The notes under the pieces were generated by a model. It did not search any database, was not told the origin of the DNA, and was given only the letters and a program-made list of their open reading frames with translations. From contig NZ_AKKA01000096.1 in NCBI RefSeq assembly GCF_000282035.1, forward strand, positions 62,001-126,000: a stretch of DNA of 64,000 nucleotides, written 5' to 3'. The number at the start of each line of letters is the position of its first letter. Position 1 is the stretch's first letter. Position numbers and translations under genes: made by a program. Origin of the DNA: Rhizobium sp. CF122. Its GTDB lineage: Bacteria > Pseudomonadota > Alphaproteobacteria > Rhizobiales > Rhizobiaceae. Below are positions 37,203 to 46,081 of this stretch, one piece after another.

Positions 37203-38312
37203 ATGAGCGCTTCGGAAAACGACGCGCGTTTCATGCAAGAGGCGATCCGGCTGGGTCTCCTGCACCTCGGCCAGACATCCACCAATCCTTCGGTCGGCTG
37301 CGTCATCGTTCGTGACGGGCAGATCGTCGGCCGTGGCGTAACGGCAGTCGGCGGGCGCCCGCATGCGGAGCCGCAAGCTCTGGCCGGGGCCGGCGATCTG
37401 GCACGCGGCGCCACCGCCTATGTGACGCTCGAACCTTGCTCGCACCATGGCAAGACGCCGCCCTGCGTGGAGGCGCTGATTGCCTATGGCGTCGGTCGCG
37501 TCGTCATCAGCGTGACCGATCCGGATCCGCGCGTCTCGGGCAGGGGCATTGCCATGCTGCGCGATGCCGGGATCGAGGTCGAGTCCGGAATTCTTGAAGA
37601 TGAAGGTAAGCGTTCGCTTGCCGCCTACCTCACGCGGCAGACAAAGAACCGGCCGTACGTGACTCTCAAGCTTGCGGTTTCTGCCGACGGTATGATCGGG
37701 AAAAAGGGCGAGGGGCAGATTGCAATTACCGGGCCTGCCGCACGCGCCGAGGTGCAGAAGCTGCGCGCTGAAACCGATGCGATTCTGGTTGGGATAGGTA
37801 CTGCGATTGCTGATGATCCCTTGCTGACAGTTCGCACCCCAGGCCTTGAGACCCGCTCGCCGATCCGGGTCGTGCTCGACGAAGATCTCTCTTTGCCGCT
37901 CGATAGCAAGCTGGTTGCGACCGCCAAGCAGGTGCCGTTGATCGTCGTTGCAACCGAGCCGCCCCGCTTCGACGAAAGCGAGGACGCGGCCTTTCTTGCG
38001 CGCCGTGCCGCGCTCGATCGGGCTGGCGTCGAAGTCGTCCAGTGCAATCCCTACCGCCTGGACGAGCTGCTGCCTGCGCTCGCCTCGCGCGGCATTTCCT
38101 CGCTTGTTGTCGAAGGTGGTGCGCGGACGGCAAGGCTCTTCCTTGACGCCGGATACGTCGACCGGATTCTGCTCTATCAAGGCCCTGCGGTGATCGGGCA
38201 GGGCGGTATTGAATCGCCGGTGACGAACACCGATATGCCATCGGGTTTCCTGCGCAAGGGCACCTTCATGTTTGGCGACGACCGCCTGGACGAATACGAA
38301 AGAGAGCTTTGA
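37203..38312 (+). CDS. ribD: Bifunctional diaminohydroxyphosphoribosylaminopyrimidine deaminase/reductase
   Basis: A 369-residue two-domain enzyme for steps 2 and 3 of riboflavin synthesis. The deaminase half has the zinc motif HAE near residue 57 and PCSHHGKTPPC near 81-91; the reductase half starts near 150 (RPYVTLKLAVSADG) with VEGGARTARLF binding NADPH. It starts three bases after the nrdR stop, and its stop shares a base with the ribE start (TGATG). Confidence 0.96.
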   Translation: MSASENDARFMQEAIRLGLLHLGQTSTNPSVGCVIVRDGQIVGRGVTAVGGRPHAEPQALAGAGDLARGATAYVTLEPCSHHGKTPPCVEALIAYGVGRVVISVTDPDPRVSGRGIAMLRDAGIEVESGILEDEGKRSLAAYLTRQTKNRPYVTLKLAVSADGMIGKKGEGQIAITGPAARAEVQKLRAETDAILVGIGTAIADDPLLTVRTPGLETRSPIRVVLDEDLSLPLDSKLVATAKQVPLIVVATEPPRFDESEDAAFLARRAALDRAGVEVVQCNPYRLDELLPALASRGISSLVVEGGARTARLFLDAGYVDRILLYQGPAVIGQGGIESPVTNTDMPSGFLRKGTFMFGDDRLDEYEREL

Positions 38313-38932
38313 TGTTTACCGGAATTGTCACCGACATCGGCACGATAGAGTCCGTTTCCCCGTTGAAGGAAGGCATCAAGCTGCGTGTCGCCACTGCCTA
38401 TGATCCGGCGACCATCGACATGGGCGCCTCGATCTCGCACGGCGGCATCTGCCTGACGGTGACCGGCCTGCCGAGCGACGGCAGCAACGGCCGCTGGTTC
38501 GAGGTCGAAGCCTGGGAAGAGGCTCTGCGTCTGACGACAATCGGAACGTGGAAGGAAGGTAGCCGCATCAATCTCGAGCGTTCGCTGAAGATCGGTGACG
38601 AACTCGGCGGTCACATCGTTTCCGGTCACGTCGACGGCAAGGCAGAGATTCTCTCTGTGACCGAAGAGGGTGACGCTACACGCTTTCGCCTGCGCGCGCC
38701 TGAACATCTCGCCAAGTTTGTTGCACCCAAGGGCTCTATCGCCCTGGACGGCACGTCGCTCACGGTCAATGCGGTCGACGGCACGGATTTCGACGTCCTG
38801 CTGATCCGTCACACGCTTGAGGTCACGACCTGGGGCGAGCGCAAGGCAGGCGACTTCGTCAATTTCGAAGTCGATACCATGGCGCGCTATGCCGCTAGGC
38901 TGGCGGAGTTCCCGACCGCGCAAGCAGAATGA
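38312..38932 (+). CDS. ribE: Riboflavin synthase alpha subunit
   Basis: A 206-residue protein with two lumazine-binding barrels: MFTGIVTDIGTIESV starts the first, GDELGGHIVSGHVDG the second. It dismutates two 6,7-dimethyl-8-ribityllumazine molecules to riboflavin. Its last 38 bases overlap the convergent acetyltransferase gene. Older rhizobial annotation calls it ribC or ribE. Confidence 0.95.
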   Translation: MFTGIVTDIGTIESVSPLKEGIKLRVATAYDPATIDMGASISHGGICLTVTGLPSDGSNGRWFEVEAWEEALRLTTIGTWKEGSRINLERSLKIGDELGGHIVSGHVDGKAEILSVTEEGDATRFRLRAPEHLAKFVAPKGSIALDGTSLTVNAVDGTDFDVLLIRHTLEVTTWGERKAGDFVNFEVDTMARYAARLAEFPTAQAE

Positions 38933-39431
38933 CGTCTCCATTGTAGTTGCATCGCTGGACTTCGCGGAAGCCGAGCTTGCGCGCTAGGCGTAGCGAGCGG
39001 TCGTTCTCGGGGTGGATGATGCAGGTCGTCGGTTTGGAGGGGAAGCGTTCTTCCGCCCAGGCAATCAGCGCCGTCAGCGCTTCGCTGGCGTAGCCGCGTC
39101 CTTGCGCGAAGGGCATCAGACCCCAACCGGTTTCCAGGGTGCCTTCCGTGGAGAGCGGATGCATGTCCCGCTTCATGTCGAGAAAGCCAGCTTCCCCGAT
39201 GAAGCGCCCTGACTGCTTTTCCTCGATCGCCAGAAACCCGAAGCCCATGTAATACCACATGCCCGCAACGCGCAGCATGCGTGCCCAGGTTTGCTCACGG
39301 GTAGAGGGCACACCACTGATGAAGCGCACCACCGCTTCATCGCTCCACATCGTCGCATAGTCCGAAAAATCATCAACGGTGTGCGGTCGCAGCAATAGCC
39401 GCGCGGTCTCGATGGTCGGAATACTTGTCAT
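38895..39431 (-). CDS. GNAT-family N-acetyltransferase (RimJ/RimL-like)
   Basis: A 178-residue protein starting TSIPTIETARLLLRPHTVDDF, the typical opening of RimJ-like acetyltransferases, with GWGLMPFAQGRGYASEALTAL as the acetyl-CoA-binding motif A and HPENDRSLRLARKLGF as motif B. Acceptor is unknown. I use the ATG at 39431, which starts the fold; the frame continues upstream. It overlaps ribE convergently and lies 25 bases downstream of the cupin gene. Confidence 0.88.
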   Translation of the reverse strand: MTSIPTIETARLLLRPHTVDDFSDYATMWSDEAVVRFISGVPSTREQTWARMLRVAGMWYYMGFGFLAIEEKQSGRFIGEAGFLDMKRDMHPLSTEGTLETGWGLMPFAQGRGYASEALTALIAWAEERFPSKPTTCIIHPENDRSLRLARKLGFREVQRCNYNGDVILLARSGTPPA

Positions 39432-39456
39432 TTCGAAGTGCTCTCTCGGATGGAAG

Positions 39457-39960
39457 TCATGCGCCGGGCTCACCATCCCAGTAGTCCAACTTACCGCTCT
39501 CGCTGCCGATAACGCGAAAGCGGTTCGCTTGTCCCCCGTCGCGATTGGTCTTGGCAAGAAATTTGCCGGAATCCGGATATTCGACGATTTCGGTCTTCGC
39601 CATTGTCGAGATGCCGAGGTAGATAAGAGGCGTCGAACCGGTGTTGATTATCTGGTGGGCTGTCTCTTGTCCTCCGGCAGGCGCACCGAGTGTGTCACCC
39701 TTCCGGATAGGGTAGCGGTCAGGGCCGAAGCGATACTCGCCGGTGCCCTCAATAATGAAAAACAGCTCATCCTCCACGTGATGGTTGTGGAACGGACAGC
39801 TGGATTTGCCGGGCGGAACTTCGTTGTAGCTTATGCCGAGACCTGCGAGACCGAGAAGCGAGCCAAACGAGGCATCCGCGCTTTCATACAGATCTCCCTG
39901 CTTCCAGTGTTCAAGCTCCACATCGGCGATGTTGATCACGGGCTTCGATACGGTGGACAT
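39457..39960 (-). CDS. Cupin-domain protein
   Basis: A 167-residue single-domain cupin. CPFHNHHVEDELFFIIEGTGEYRFG supplies the first metal-binding motif (three His, one Glu) and a second His occurs in AHQIINTG. Role unknown; such proteins may be sugar-modifying enzymes or metal-dependent dioxygenases. An AGGAGGGAG site lies just before the ATG at 39960, which decides the start over the longer frame. Confidence 0.85.
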   Translation of the reverse strand: MSTVSKPVINIADVELEHWKQGDLYESADASFGSLLGLAGLGISYNEVPPGKSSCPFHNHHVEDELFFIIEGTGEYRFGPDRYPIRKGDTLGAPAGGQETAHQIINTGSTPLIYLGISTMAKTEIVEYPDSGKFLAKTNRDGGQANRFRVIGSESGKLDYWDGEPGA

Positions 39961-40025
39961 TGTCTCCCTCCTGTTTCCGGAGAAGAGGCACCATCCCGCG
40001 AGAAAATACAACCGCAAAGCATCGT

Positions 40026-40054
40026 AAGGGCGACAGGCTTCCGCTGTCGCCCTT
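40026..40054 (-). terminator. Terminator-like hairpin after the small secreted protein gene
   Basis: AAGGGCGACAG and CTGTCGCCCTT form a perfect 11-bp stem with a seven-base loop, four bases past the stop of the minus-strand gene. No T run follows on that strand. Confidence 0.6.
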
Positions 40055-40058
40055 GCTT

Positions 40059-40409
40059 TCATCGATAGTAGACGGTGATACCGCCATCCGCGGCCTGGTC
40101 GGCATTGACGATGTTACCCAACAGGACGCCTCTGGCGTTGAGTTGATGCACAAGAGGCTTGTTGACGGCAATAGCGGCACGGATCATCTGGATGTCGTTT
40201 ACGCTGCGCGCGGCGAAGGACTTGGGGTCCCCGATATTTCCCGAGCCGCCGTGATCGTACACCTGCCGAACATCGAGATTGCGGCCGCTGAAGCTGCGCA
40301 GCGTTCGTTCGATGCCCGAAGGGGTGTTCATATCCAGACTTTCCGCACGGCTGGCGTCTGCGAAGGCAAGAGTGGCGACTGCGGAGGCGATGGCGGCAAC
40401 GCGATTCAT
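40059..40409 (-). CDS. Small secreted protein of unknown function
   Basis: A 116-residue protein with a Sec signal peptide (cleavage likely after ASRA, about residue 22). The mature part has no cysteine and contains RNLDVRQVYDHGGSGNIGDPKSFA and ends in GGITVYYR. AAAGGA is seven bases before the ATG. It resembles conserved short rhizobial periplasmic proteins; I know of no function. Confidence 0.7.
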   Translation of the reverse strand: MNRVAAIASAVATLAFADASRAESLDMNTPSGIERTLRSFSGRNLDVRQVYDHGGSGNIGDPKSFAARSVNDIQMIRAAIAVNKPLVHQLNARGVLLGNIVNADQAADGGITVYYR

Positions 40410-40744
40410 GGGAGTATCCTTTCATCTGCTCTGACGATCGGCCGTCGGCAGTGGATCGTCAGCGTTACACAGATGAAATTGGTGTCCAGATCATCCGCCT
40501 TCAACCAATAAGTATCTGGAATTTAGTTACAAATTGTTCATGCGGATCGCCCTTCATTTGCCATCTTCGAGGCGCCGGGGCTGCCTTCGGCGCAAGGCCA
40601 TGCAAGGATTGTCAACCATGCCCCTGCCGTGATTCCGGATTTCGCATCCAAACCGAGTTCGGAATTTGCTTGCCATTCGGGTCGCGGCGTGTTTTGACCG
40701 CGGCCTGCCGATTGGCGAAGTCCTCTAGCTACCGAAGGTGAAGC
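40410..40744 (+). other. Intergenic region upstream of ribH
   Basis: No gene is seen. The region separates the divergent secreted-protein gene and ribH and presumably holds both promoters. A short hairpin (GCGCCG/CGGCGC around 40570-40592) is visible. I looked for the conserved core of an FMN riboswitch and did not find it. Confidence 0.4.
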
Positions 40745-41200
40745 ATGGCGCGAGAAACCGCTCCCCACATTCTGATCGTTGAAGCACGCTTCTACGACGA
40801 CATGGCCGATGCCTTGCTTGAAGGCGCGACCTTCGCTTTGAAAGAGGCCGGCGCGACCTATGAGGTCGTCACCGTTCCCGGCGCTCTCGAGATTCCAGCG
40901 GCGATTGCCATGGCGCTCGACGGAGCGGATAATGATGGTACGCAGTATGACGGGTATGTCGCCCTTGGCATGGTCATCCGCGGCGAGACCTACCATTTCG
41001 ATATCGTGTCGAATGAATCCTCGCGCGCGCTGATGGATCTGGCCGTGAGCGAATCCCTTGCCATTGGCAATGGCATTCTGACTGTTGAGAATGACGATCA
41101 GGCTTGGGCTCGCGCCCGCCGTTCAGACAAGGACAAGGGCGGATTTGCCGCCCGCGCAGCTCTCACGATGATCGAGCTGAAGAAAAAGTTGGGTGCATAA
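40745..41200 (+). CDS. ribH: 6,7-dimethyl-8-ribityllumazine synthase
   Basis: A 151-residue lumazine synthase. VPGALEIPAAI near residue 39 and GMVIRGETYHFDIVSNE near 79-95, with the catalytic His, are diagnostic. It supplies the substrate of riboflavin synthase encoded 1.8 kb upstream. It starts four bases before nusB, as is usual in proteobacteria. Confidence 0.96.
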   Translation: MARETAPHILIVEARFYDDMADALLEGATFALKEAGATYEVVTVPGALEIPAAIAMALDGADNDGTQYDGYVALGMVIRGETYHFDIVSNESSRALMDLAVSESLAIGNGILTVENDDQAWARARRSDKDKGGFAARAALTMIELKKKLGA

Positions 41201-41203
41201 CGA

Positions 41204-41686
41204 ATGAACAACGAGAACTCGGAGCGTCCCGTCAAGACCGCAAACCAGCGAGGTGCTGCGCGCCTGGCTGCCGTTCAGGCGCTCTACCAGATGGATATTG
41301 GCGGTACCGGCGTCCTGGAAATCGTCGCCGAGTATGAGGCGCATCGCCTCGGTCAGGAACTCGACGGCGAGACCTATCTGAAGGCCGACCCCTCCTGGTT
41401 CCGCTCCATCGTCTCCGGCGTCGTACGAGAACAGCGTCGACTTGATCCGCTGATCGCCTCCGCTTTGCAGGACGACTGGGCGCTGTCGCGTCTCGATAGC
41501 ACGGTCCGCGCGATCCTGCGTGCCGGCGTGTTCGAGATCCTCGATCGTAAGGATGTTCCCGTCGCGGTCATCGTGACGGAATATGTCGAGATTGCCCAGG
41601 CCTTCTTTAGCGAAGATGAACCGAAGCTCGTCAATGCGGTGCTTGACCGCATCGCGAAGCAGGTTCGCGGCGAAGCCAAGAAGTAG
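41204..41686 (+). CDS. nusB: Transcription antitermination factor NusB
   Basis: A 160-residue all-helical RNA-binding protein that joins NusE at boxA of rRNA operons. KTANQRGAARLAAVQALYQMD is the typical N-terminal helix, and VPVAVIVTEYVEIAQAFFSEDEPKLVNAVLDRIA the C-terminal signature. It starts three bases after ribH. GC-rich complementary bases just after the stop (41695-41710) may form a weak terminator. Confidence 0.96.
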   Translation: MNNENSERPVKTANQRGAARLAAVQALYQMDIGGTGVLEIVAEYEAHRLGQELDGETYLKADPSWFRSIVSGVVREQRRLDPLIASALQDDWALSRLDSTVRAILRAGVFEILDRKDVPVAVIVTEYVEIAQAFFSEDEPKLVNAVLDRIAKQVRGEAKK

Positions 41687-41847
41687 CGTTTTGCCGGGGC
41701 CGTGGCCCCGACCTCCAGAAACTCCCGGTTCCCATTGTGCTGCAAGGGCTTTTGGCGTTTGCGGGCTTGACGCGCCGTTTTCCTCCACGCAATCTCCGCG
41801 CGGCGTTGCAGCATTTCTGTGGGAGGAAATCGAGTCGGCGTATTCGC

Positions 41848-41873
41848 AGCCGGAGAGGGAGTGAGCTCCGGCT
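41848..41873 (+). promoter_or_regulatory. Leader hairpin of hppA
   Basis: AGCCGGAG and CTCCGGCT form an 8-bp stem with a ten-base loop, followed by CTTTT and, five bases on, the GGAGG ribosome-binding site. It looks like a weak terminator or attenuator in the hppA leader. A possible promoter (TTGACG at 41767, CAATCT at 41790) lies upstream. Confidence 0.5.
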
Positions 41874-41893
41874 CTTTTGGAGGAAAGAGCGAA

Positions 41894-44038
41894 ATGAGCA
41901 TTCTTTTATGGGTAATAGCATGCGGTCTGCTCTCGGTGGTCTATGCCATCTGGGCAACCCGGTCGGTGCTTGCCGCCGATCAGGGCAACAAGCGTATGCA
42001 GGAAATTGCAGGCTATATTCGTGAAGGTGCGCAGGCGTATCTGACGCGCCAGTACAAGACTATCGCAATCGTCGGCATCGTCGTTTTCATTGCAGCCTGG
42101 CTGCTGCTCTCCGGCACGGCTGCAATCGGGTTCCTCATCGGCGCGGTTCTCTCCGGCGCCGCCGGCTTCATCGGCATGCACGTCTCGGTGCGCGCCAACG
42201 TCCGCACGGCGCAGGCAGCATCTCAAAGCCTGGCGGCCGGCCTTGAAATCGCATTCAAGTCGGGTGCCATCACCGGGCTTCTGGTGGCCGGTCTCGCGCT
42301 TCTTGGCGTGTCGATCTACTACTACGTTCTGACTGTCGTGCTTGGGCACGAAGGCAGCTCTCGCGAGGTAGTCGATTCACTCGTCGCGCTTGGCTTTGGT
42401 GCGTCGCTGATTTCGATCTTCGCCCGTCTGGGCGGCGGCATCTTCACCAAAGGCGCCGACGTCGGCGGTGACCTCGTCGGTAAGGTCGAAGCGGGCATCC
42501 CGGAAGATGATCCGCGCAACCCCGCCACGATCGCCGATAACGTCGGCGACAATGTTGGCGATTGCGCCGGTATGGCCGCAGACCTTTTCGAAACCTATGT
42601 CGTGTCCGTCGTCGCAACGATGGTTCTCGCCGCGATCTTCTTCGCCGGGGCGCCCATTCTTCAATCGGCGATGCTCTATCCGCTTGCGATCTGCGGCGCG
42701 TGCATCATCACCTCGATCATTGGCACATTCTTCGTCAAGCTCGGCAGCAACGGTTCGATCATGGGCGCGCTCTACAAGGGCCTGATCGTCACGGGTCTGC
42801 TCTCGATCATTGGTCTTGGTGCCGCCACGTCGCTTACGATCGGCTGGGGCTCAGTCGGCACCGTCGGCGGCGCAGAGGTGACCGGAACCAATCTGTTCGC
42901 CTGTGGATTGATCGGCCTCATCGTTACGGCACTGATCGTCGTCATTACCGAATACTACACCGGCACCAACAAGCGACCGGTCAATTCGATCGCCCAGGCG
43001 TCAGTGACCGGCCACGGCACGAACGTCATCCAGGGACTTGCCGTCTCGCTGGAATCGACGGCGCTACCCGCCATCGTCATCGTCGGCGGCATCCTGGCGA
43101 CCTACCAGTTCGGCGGCCTGTTCGGCATAGGCATCGCGGTCACCACCATGCTCGGCCTTGCGGGCATAATCGTCGCGCTCGATGCCTTCGGTCCGGTCAC
43201 CGACAATGCCGGCGGCATCGCCGAAATGGCGCATCTGCCGCCGGAGGTGCGCAAGTCGACCGATGCGCTCGACGCGGTCGGCAACACGACGAAGGCCGTG
43301 ACGAAGGGTTACGCGATCGGTTCCGCTGGTCTCGGTGCGCTGGTCCTCTTCGCCGCCTATGCCAACGACCTGCAATATTTCGCCGCCAATCCCAGCCAGT
43401 ATCCGTACTTCAACGGCGTCGGCGAAATTTCCTTCAGCCTGTCTAACCCCTATGTCGTTGCCGGCCTAATCTTCGGCGGCCTCATCCCATACCTGTTCGG
43501 TGGCATCGCGATGACCGCAGTGGGTCGTGCCGCCGGCTCGATCGTCGAGGAAGTGCGCAGGCAATTCCGCGAAAAACCGGGCATCATGGAAGGCACTGAA
43601 CGGCCAGACTACGGCCGGGCCGTGGACCTGCTCACCAAGGCAGCGATCCGCGAGATGGTCATCCCATCGCTGCTGCCGGTGCTGGCGCCGATCGTCGTCT
43701 ATTTCGGCATCCTGCTCATTTCCGGCGGCGACAAGGCATCGGCTTTCGCGGCACTGGGCGCATCGCTGCTTGGCGTGATCGTCAACGGCCTGTTCGTCGC
43801 GATCTCGATGACCTCGGGCGGTGGCGCCTGGGACAACGCCAAAAAGAGCTTCGAGGACGGTTTCGTCGACAAGGACGGCGTTCGCCACATGAAGGGATCG
43901 GATGCCCACAAGGCTTCGGTGACCGGTGACACGGTCGGCGATCCCTACAAGGACACGGCGGGTCCGGCCGTCAATCCGGCGATCAAGATCACCAACATCG
44001 TCGCGCTTCTGCTTCTTGCCGTTCTGGCCCGAGGTTAA
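41894..44038 (+). CDS. hppA: Membrane-bound proton-translocating pyrophosphatase
   Basis: A 714-residue pump with about 15-16 transmembrane helices that couples pyrophosphate hydrolysis to H+ export. The substrate loops GADVGGDLVGKVEAGIPEDD and NVGDNVGDCAGMAADLFE are present. In GNTTKAVTKGYAIG the Lys after GNTT marks the K+-independent subgroup; K+-dependent pumps have Ala. GGAGG precedes the ATG at 41894. It probably supports energy balance and vacuole-like acidocalcisomes together with polyphosphate. Confidence 0.96.
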   Translation: MSILLWVIACGLLSVVYAIWATRSVLAADQGNKRMQEIAGYIREGAQAYLTRQYKTIAIVGIVVFIAAWLLLSGTAAIGFLIGAVLSGAAGFIGMHVSVRANVRTAQAASQSLAAGLEIAFKSGAITGLLVAGLALLGVSIYYYVLTVVLGHEGSSREVVDSLVALGFGASLISIFARLGGGIFTKGADVGGDLVGKVEAGIPEDDPRNPATIADNVGDNVGDCAGMAADLFETYVVSVVATMVLAAIFFAGAPILQSAMLYPLAICGACIITSIIGTFFVKLGSNGSIMGALYKGLIVTGLLSIIGLGAATSLTIGWGSVGTVGGAEVTGTNLFACGLIGLIVTALIVVITEYYTGTNKRPVNSIAQASVTGHGTNVIQGLAVSLESTALPAIVIVGGILATYQFGGLFGIGIAVTTMLGLAGIIVALDAFGPVTDNAGGIAEMAHLPPEVRKSTDALDAVGNTTKAVTKGYAIGSAGLGALVLFAAYANDLQYFAANPSQYPYFNGVGEISFSLSNPYVVAGLIFGGLIPYLFGGIAMTAVGRAAGSIVEEVRRQFREKPGIMEGTERPDYGRAVDLLTKAAIREMVIPSLLPVLAPIVVYFGILLISGGDKASAFAALGASLLGVIVNGLFVAISMTSGGGAWDNAKKSFEDGFVDKDGVRHMKGSDAHKASVTGDTVGDPYKDTAGPAVNPAIKITNIVALLLLAVLARG

Positions 44039-44052
44039 CCGCGAACGAACAC

Positions 44053-44090
44053 AAAAAAACCCGCCGGAGCGATCCGGCGGGTTTTTCTTT
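44053..44090. terminator. Bidirectional terminator between hppA and bamE
   Basis: A 14-bp stem built on AACCCGCCGGA / TCCGGCGGGTT with a GCGA loop, flanked by A7 on the left and T5 on the right, lies between the two convergent stop codons and should act on both strands. Confidence 0.93.
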
Positions 44091-44106
44091 GGGAGTTCGA
44101 TCCCCG

Positions 44107-44643
44107 TTAGCGCAAGCTGGCCGGATTCTGCGGGGAGGCCGGCTGCGAGGTGCCGCCACCGAAGAGGCCCTTGGCAGCGTTCGCGGCGCTGCCGCCGGAC
44201 AGGAGTTGCTGCAGGAAGGTGAAGTCCTTGCCGCCTGTCGGGGTGACGCGGGTAATCGTATCGAAAACCTTGCCGTCCTTGAGGGTGTAGTTCGCGCGAC
44301 GCGTAACGATGCCGTCCTTGTCGAAATAGATCGCCAAAACGCTCTGGTCGACGACTTTCATCTTCTGGAAGGCCATGGAGCGCTCGCGGCGCTGTGAGAT
44401 GTAATAGAAGACTTCGCCATCGAACGTCGCCGTCGTTGACGGCGTGCCCAGGGATAGGAGAACCTGCTCGCGGCTCGATCCTTCCGGGACGAGATTCAGA
44501 GACTGCTCGTCGGCGACATACCCGCCATTAAGGACGGTTCCTGTCTGGCAGCCCGAAAGTCCGGCGGAGGCGATCATGATGGCAATGGCGGCATTGCTGA
44601 GGAATTTCTTGTCAGACTTGAAATACCGTTTCGTCAACGACAT
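44107..44643 (-). CDS. bamE: Outer-membrane assembly lipoprotein BamE (SmpA/OmlA)
   Basis: A 178-residue lipoprotein. The signal ends in the lipobox LSGC (Cys 32). The core (PEGSSREQVLLSLGTPSTTATFDGEVFYYISQRRE) is the BamE/SmpA fold that stabilises the BamA-BamD complex. The Gly/Ser/Pro-rich tail after 145 is specific to rhizobia. It is divergent from the cytochrome chaperone gene, an arrangement conserved in the Rhizobiales. Confidence 0.93.
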   Translation of the reverse strand: MSLTKRYFKSDKKFLSNAAIAIMIASAGLSGCQTGTVLNGGYVADEQSLNLVPEGSSREQVLLSLGTPSTTATFDGEVFYYISQRRERSMAFQKMKVVDQSVLAIYFDKDGIVTRRANYTLKDGKVFDTITRVTPTGGKDFTFLQQLLSGGSAANAAKGLFGGGTSQPASPQNPASLR

Positions 44644-44879
44644 CTACTCCCTAAATTATGAATGGCAGCCACCGGCCTCAGATCGCTGATGCAAAACCAT
44701 TGTGGCCATTCCGGGGTCAGACGTCCCGTTGGCTCGTGCGGACAGATGGGGGTGCTGTCCCGAAAGTGGCCACCTTCGGCATTGCAATTCGCGCCTGCTT
44801 CGGTAAACCAGCTTTCGAAATCATGCAACAAGGCCGGACGCCGCTTGGCGTCAAGAATGAGGCCTTTCCGGAAAAAACG

Positions 44880-45413
44880 ATGATCTTCGGGCTCTTTGGC
44901 AAGAAAAACAACAATCAGGCAATCGTTGATCGGCAATATCAGGCATTAACGTCGGCCGCGCGGATGCCGGAACTCTATGAGCGCCTGAATGTGCCGGATA
45001 CGGTCATGGGGCGCTTCGAAATGCTCTCCGCGGTGATGATCCTCTTCTTCCGGCGCACACGAACCTCTGAGACGAGCGGCCAGGAAATCGCACAGGAAAT
45101 CGTCGATGCCTTTTTCCAGGACATCGACTACTCCATTCGTGAACTGGGGATCGGCGACAACAGCGTGCCGAAACGCATGAAGAAGCTGGCGGGCATGTTC
45201 TATGGCCGCCTCGAGGCTTACTCCAAGGCGATGGACACCAGGGATGCCGAAGGGCTTGCCGCTGCGCTTGTCCGAAACATCCATCCCAAGACGACCGAGC
45301 CGGTCGATATGCGCGGTCTCGCGGGCTGGATGTTCGAGGCCGAGGACCATCTTTTGTCTCAGTCGGAAGACGTCATCGCGACAGGCTCGGCGACGCTCCC
45401 GAAGGTTGCCTGA
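44880..45413 (+). CDS. Ubiquinol-cytochrome c chaperone family protein
   Basis: A 177-residue helical protein. RMPELYERLNVPDTVMGRFEMLSAVMILFFRR and MKKLAGMFYGRLEAYSKAMD match the UQCC1/Cbp3-like family, which assists cytochrome bc1 assembly. The frame is open back to 44658, but the ATG at 44880 begins the conserved protein (IFGLFGKKN). It lies ten bases before the DUF177 gene and is probably cotranscribed with it. Confidence 0.85.
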   Translation: MIFGLFGKKNNNQAIVDRQYQALTSAARMPELYERLNVPDTVMGRFEMLSAVMILFFRRTRTSETSGQEIAQEIVDAFFQDIDYSIRELGIGDNSVPKRMKKLAGMFYGRLEAYSKAMDTRDAEGLAAALVRNIHPKTTEPVDMRGLAGWMFEAEDHLLSQSEDVIATGSATLPKVA

Positions 45414-45423
45414 GGAGAAGACG

Positions 45424-45978
45424 ATGAAGAACAAGAGAGATGACGTGCCATTCTCTTACCTCGTAAATGTCGGTCATATATCGGCCAATCCTGTCGAGGT
45501 GCATCTGGAGGCCGACAAGCGGGAACTGGCGGCGCTCGCCGAGCGTTGGAATGTCCTTTCTGTGGACAGCCTCAAAGCCGAACTTCAGATTGCTCGGTGG
45601 AAGCGCGACGGCATCCGCATGAAGGGCAGGGTCCAGGCAAATATTGTCCAATCCTGCGTCGTTACCCTCGATCCGGTTCCATCCGCCATCGATGAGACCT
45701 TCGAGCAGATCTTCGTGCCTGAAAATTCGAAGCTTGCGCGTCGGCCAGCCAATGATGCCGGTGAGATGGTGCTCGATCCTGACGGTCCGGACCTTCCCGA
45801 GAGCTTTACCGGCGATACAATCGATGCCGGTGAGGTCGTGACGGAATTCGCGGCTCTTGCGATAGATCCTTATCCCCGCAAGGCAGGTGTCGAGTTCGGC
45901 GGTCACGTAGAAGACACTGGAGAGAATGATAAAAAGCCGTCCGCCTTCGCCGTGTTGAAGGATTGGAAAAAGGACTGA
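45424..45978 (+). CDS. DUF177 / YceD-family protein
   Basis: A 184-residue protein of the YceD family, which in plants and bacteria affects 23S rRNA accumulation. KGRVQANIVQSCVVTLDPVPSAIDETFEQIF carries the conserved Cys (usually C-x-R-C-L type in other groups), and ALAIDPYPRK is the family's C-terminal block. GAGGAG is eight bases before the ATG. The usual rpmF neighbour is absent and plsX follows after 103 bases, matching the common yceD-plsX-fabH order. Confidence 0.88.
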   Translation: MKNKRDDVPFSYLVNVGHISANPVEVHLEADKRELAALAERWNVLSVDSLKAELQIARWKRDGIRMKGRVQANIVQSCVVTLDPVPSAIDETFEQIFVPENSKLARRPANDAGEMVLDPDGPDLPESFTGDTIDAGEVVTEFAALAIDPYPRKAGVEFGGHVEDTGENDKKPSAFAVLKDWKKD

Positions 45979-46081
45979 ACGCCGTTGGGGATTTGACACA
46001 ATTCAGTTGTAAGCGACGGGAAAACCGGTATTTTGGCCGAAATTTCGCCCGCCGGAGGCGAAAAATAAGGATCAGGGACGC

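Noticed and set aside
40410..40744. FMN riboswitch upstream of ribH
   Set aside because: None of the conserved loops or stems of the RFN element were found by eye.
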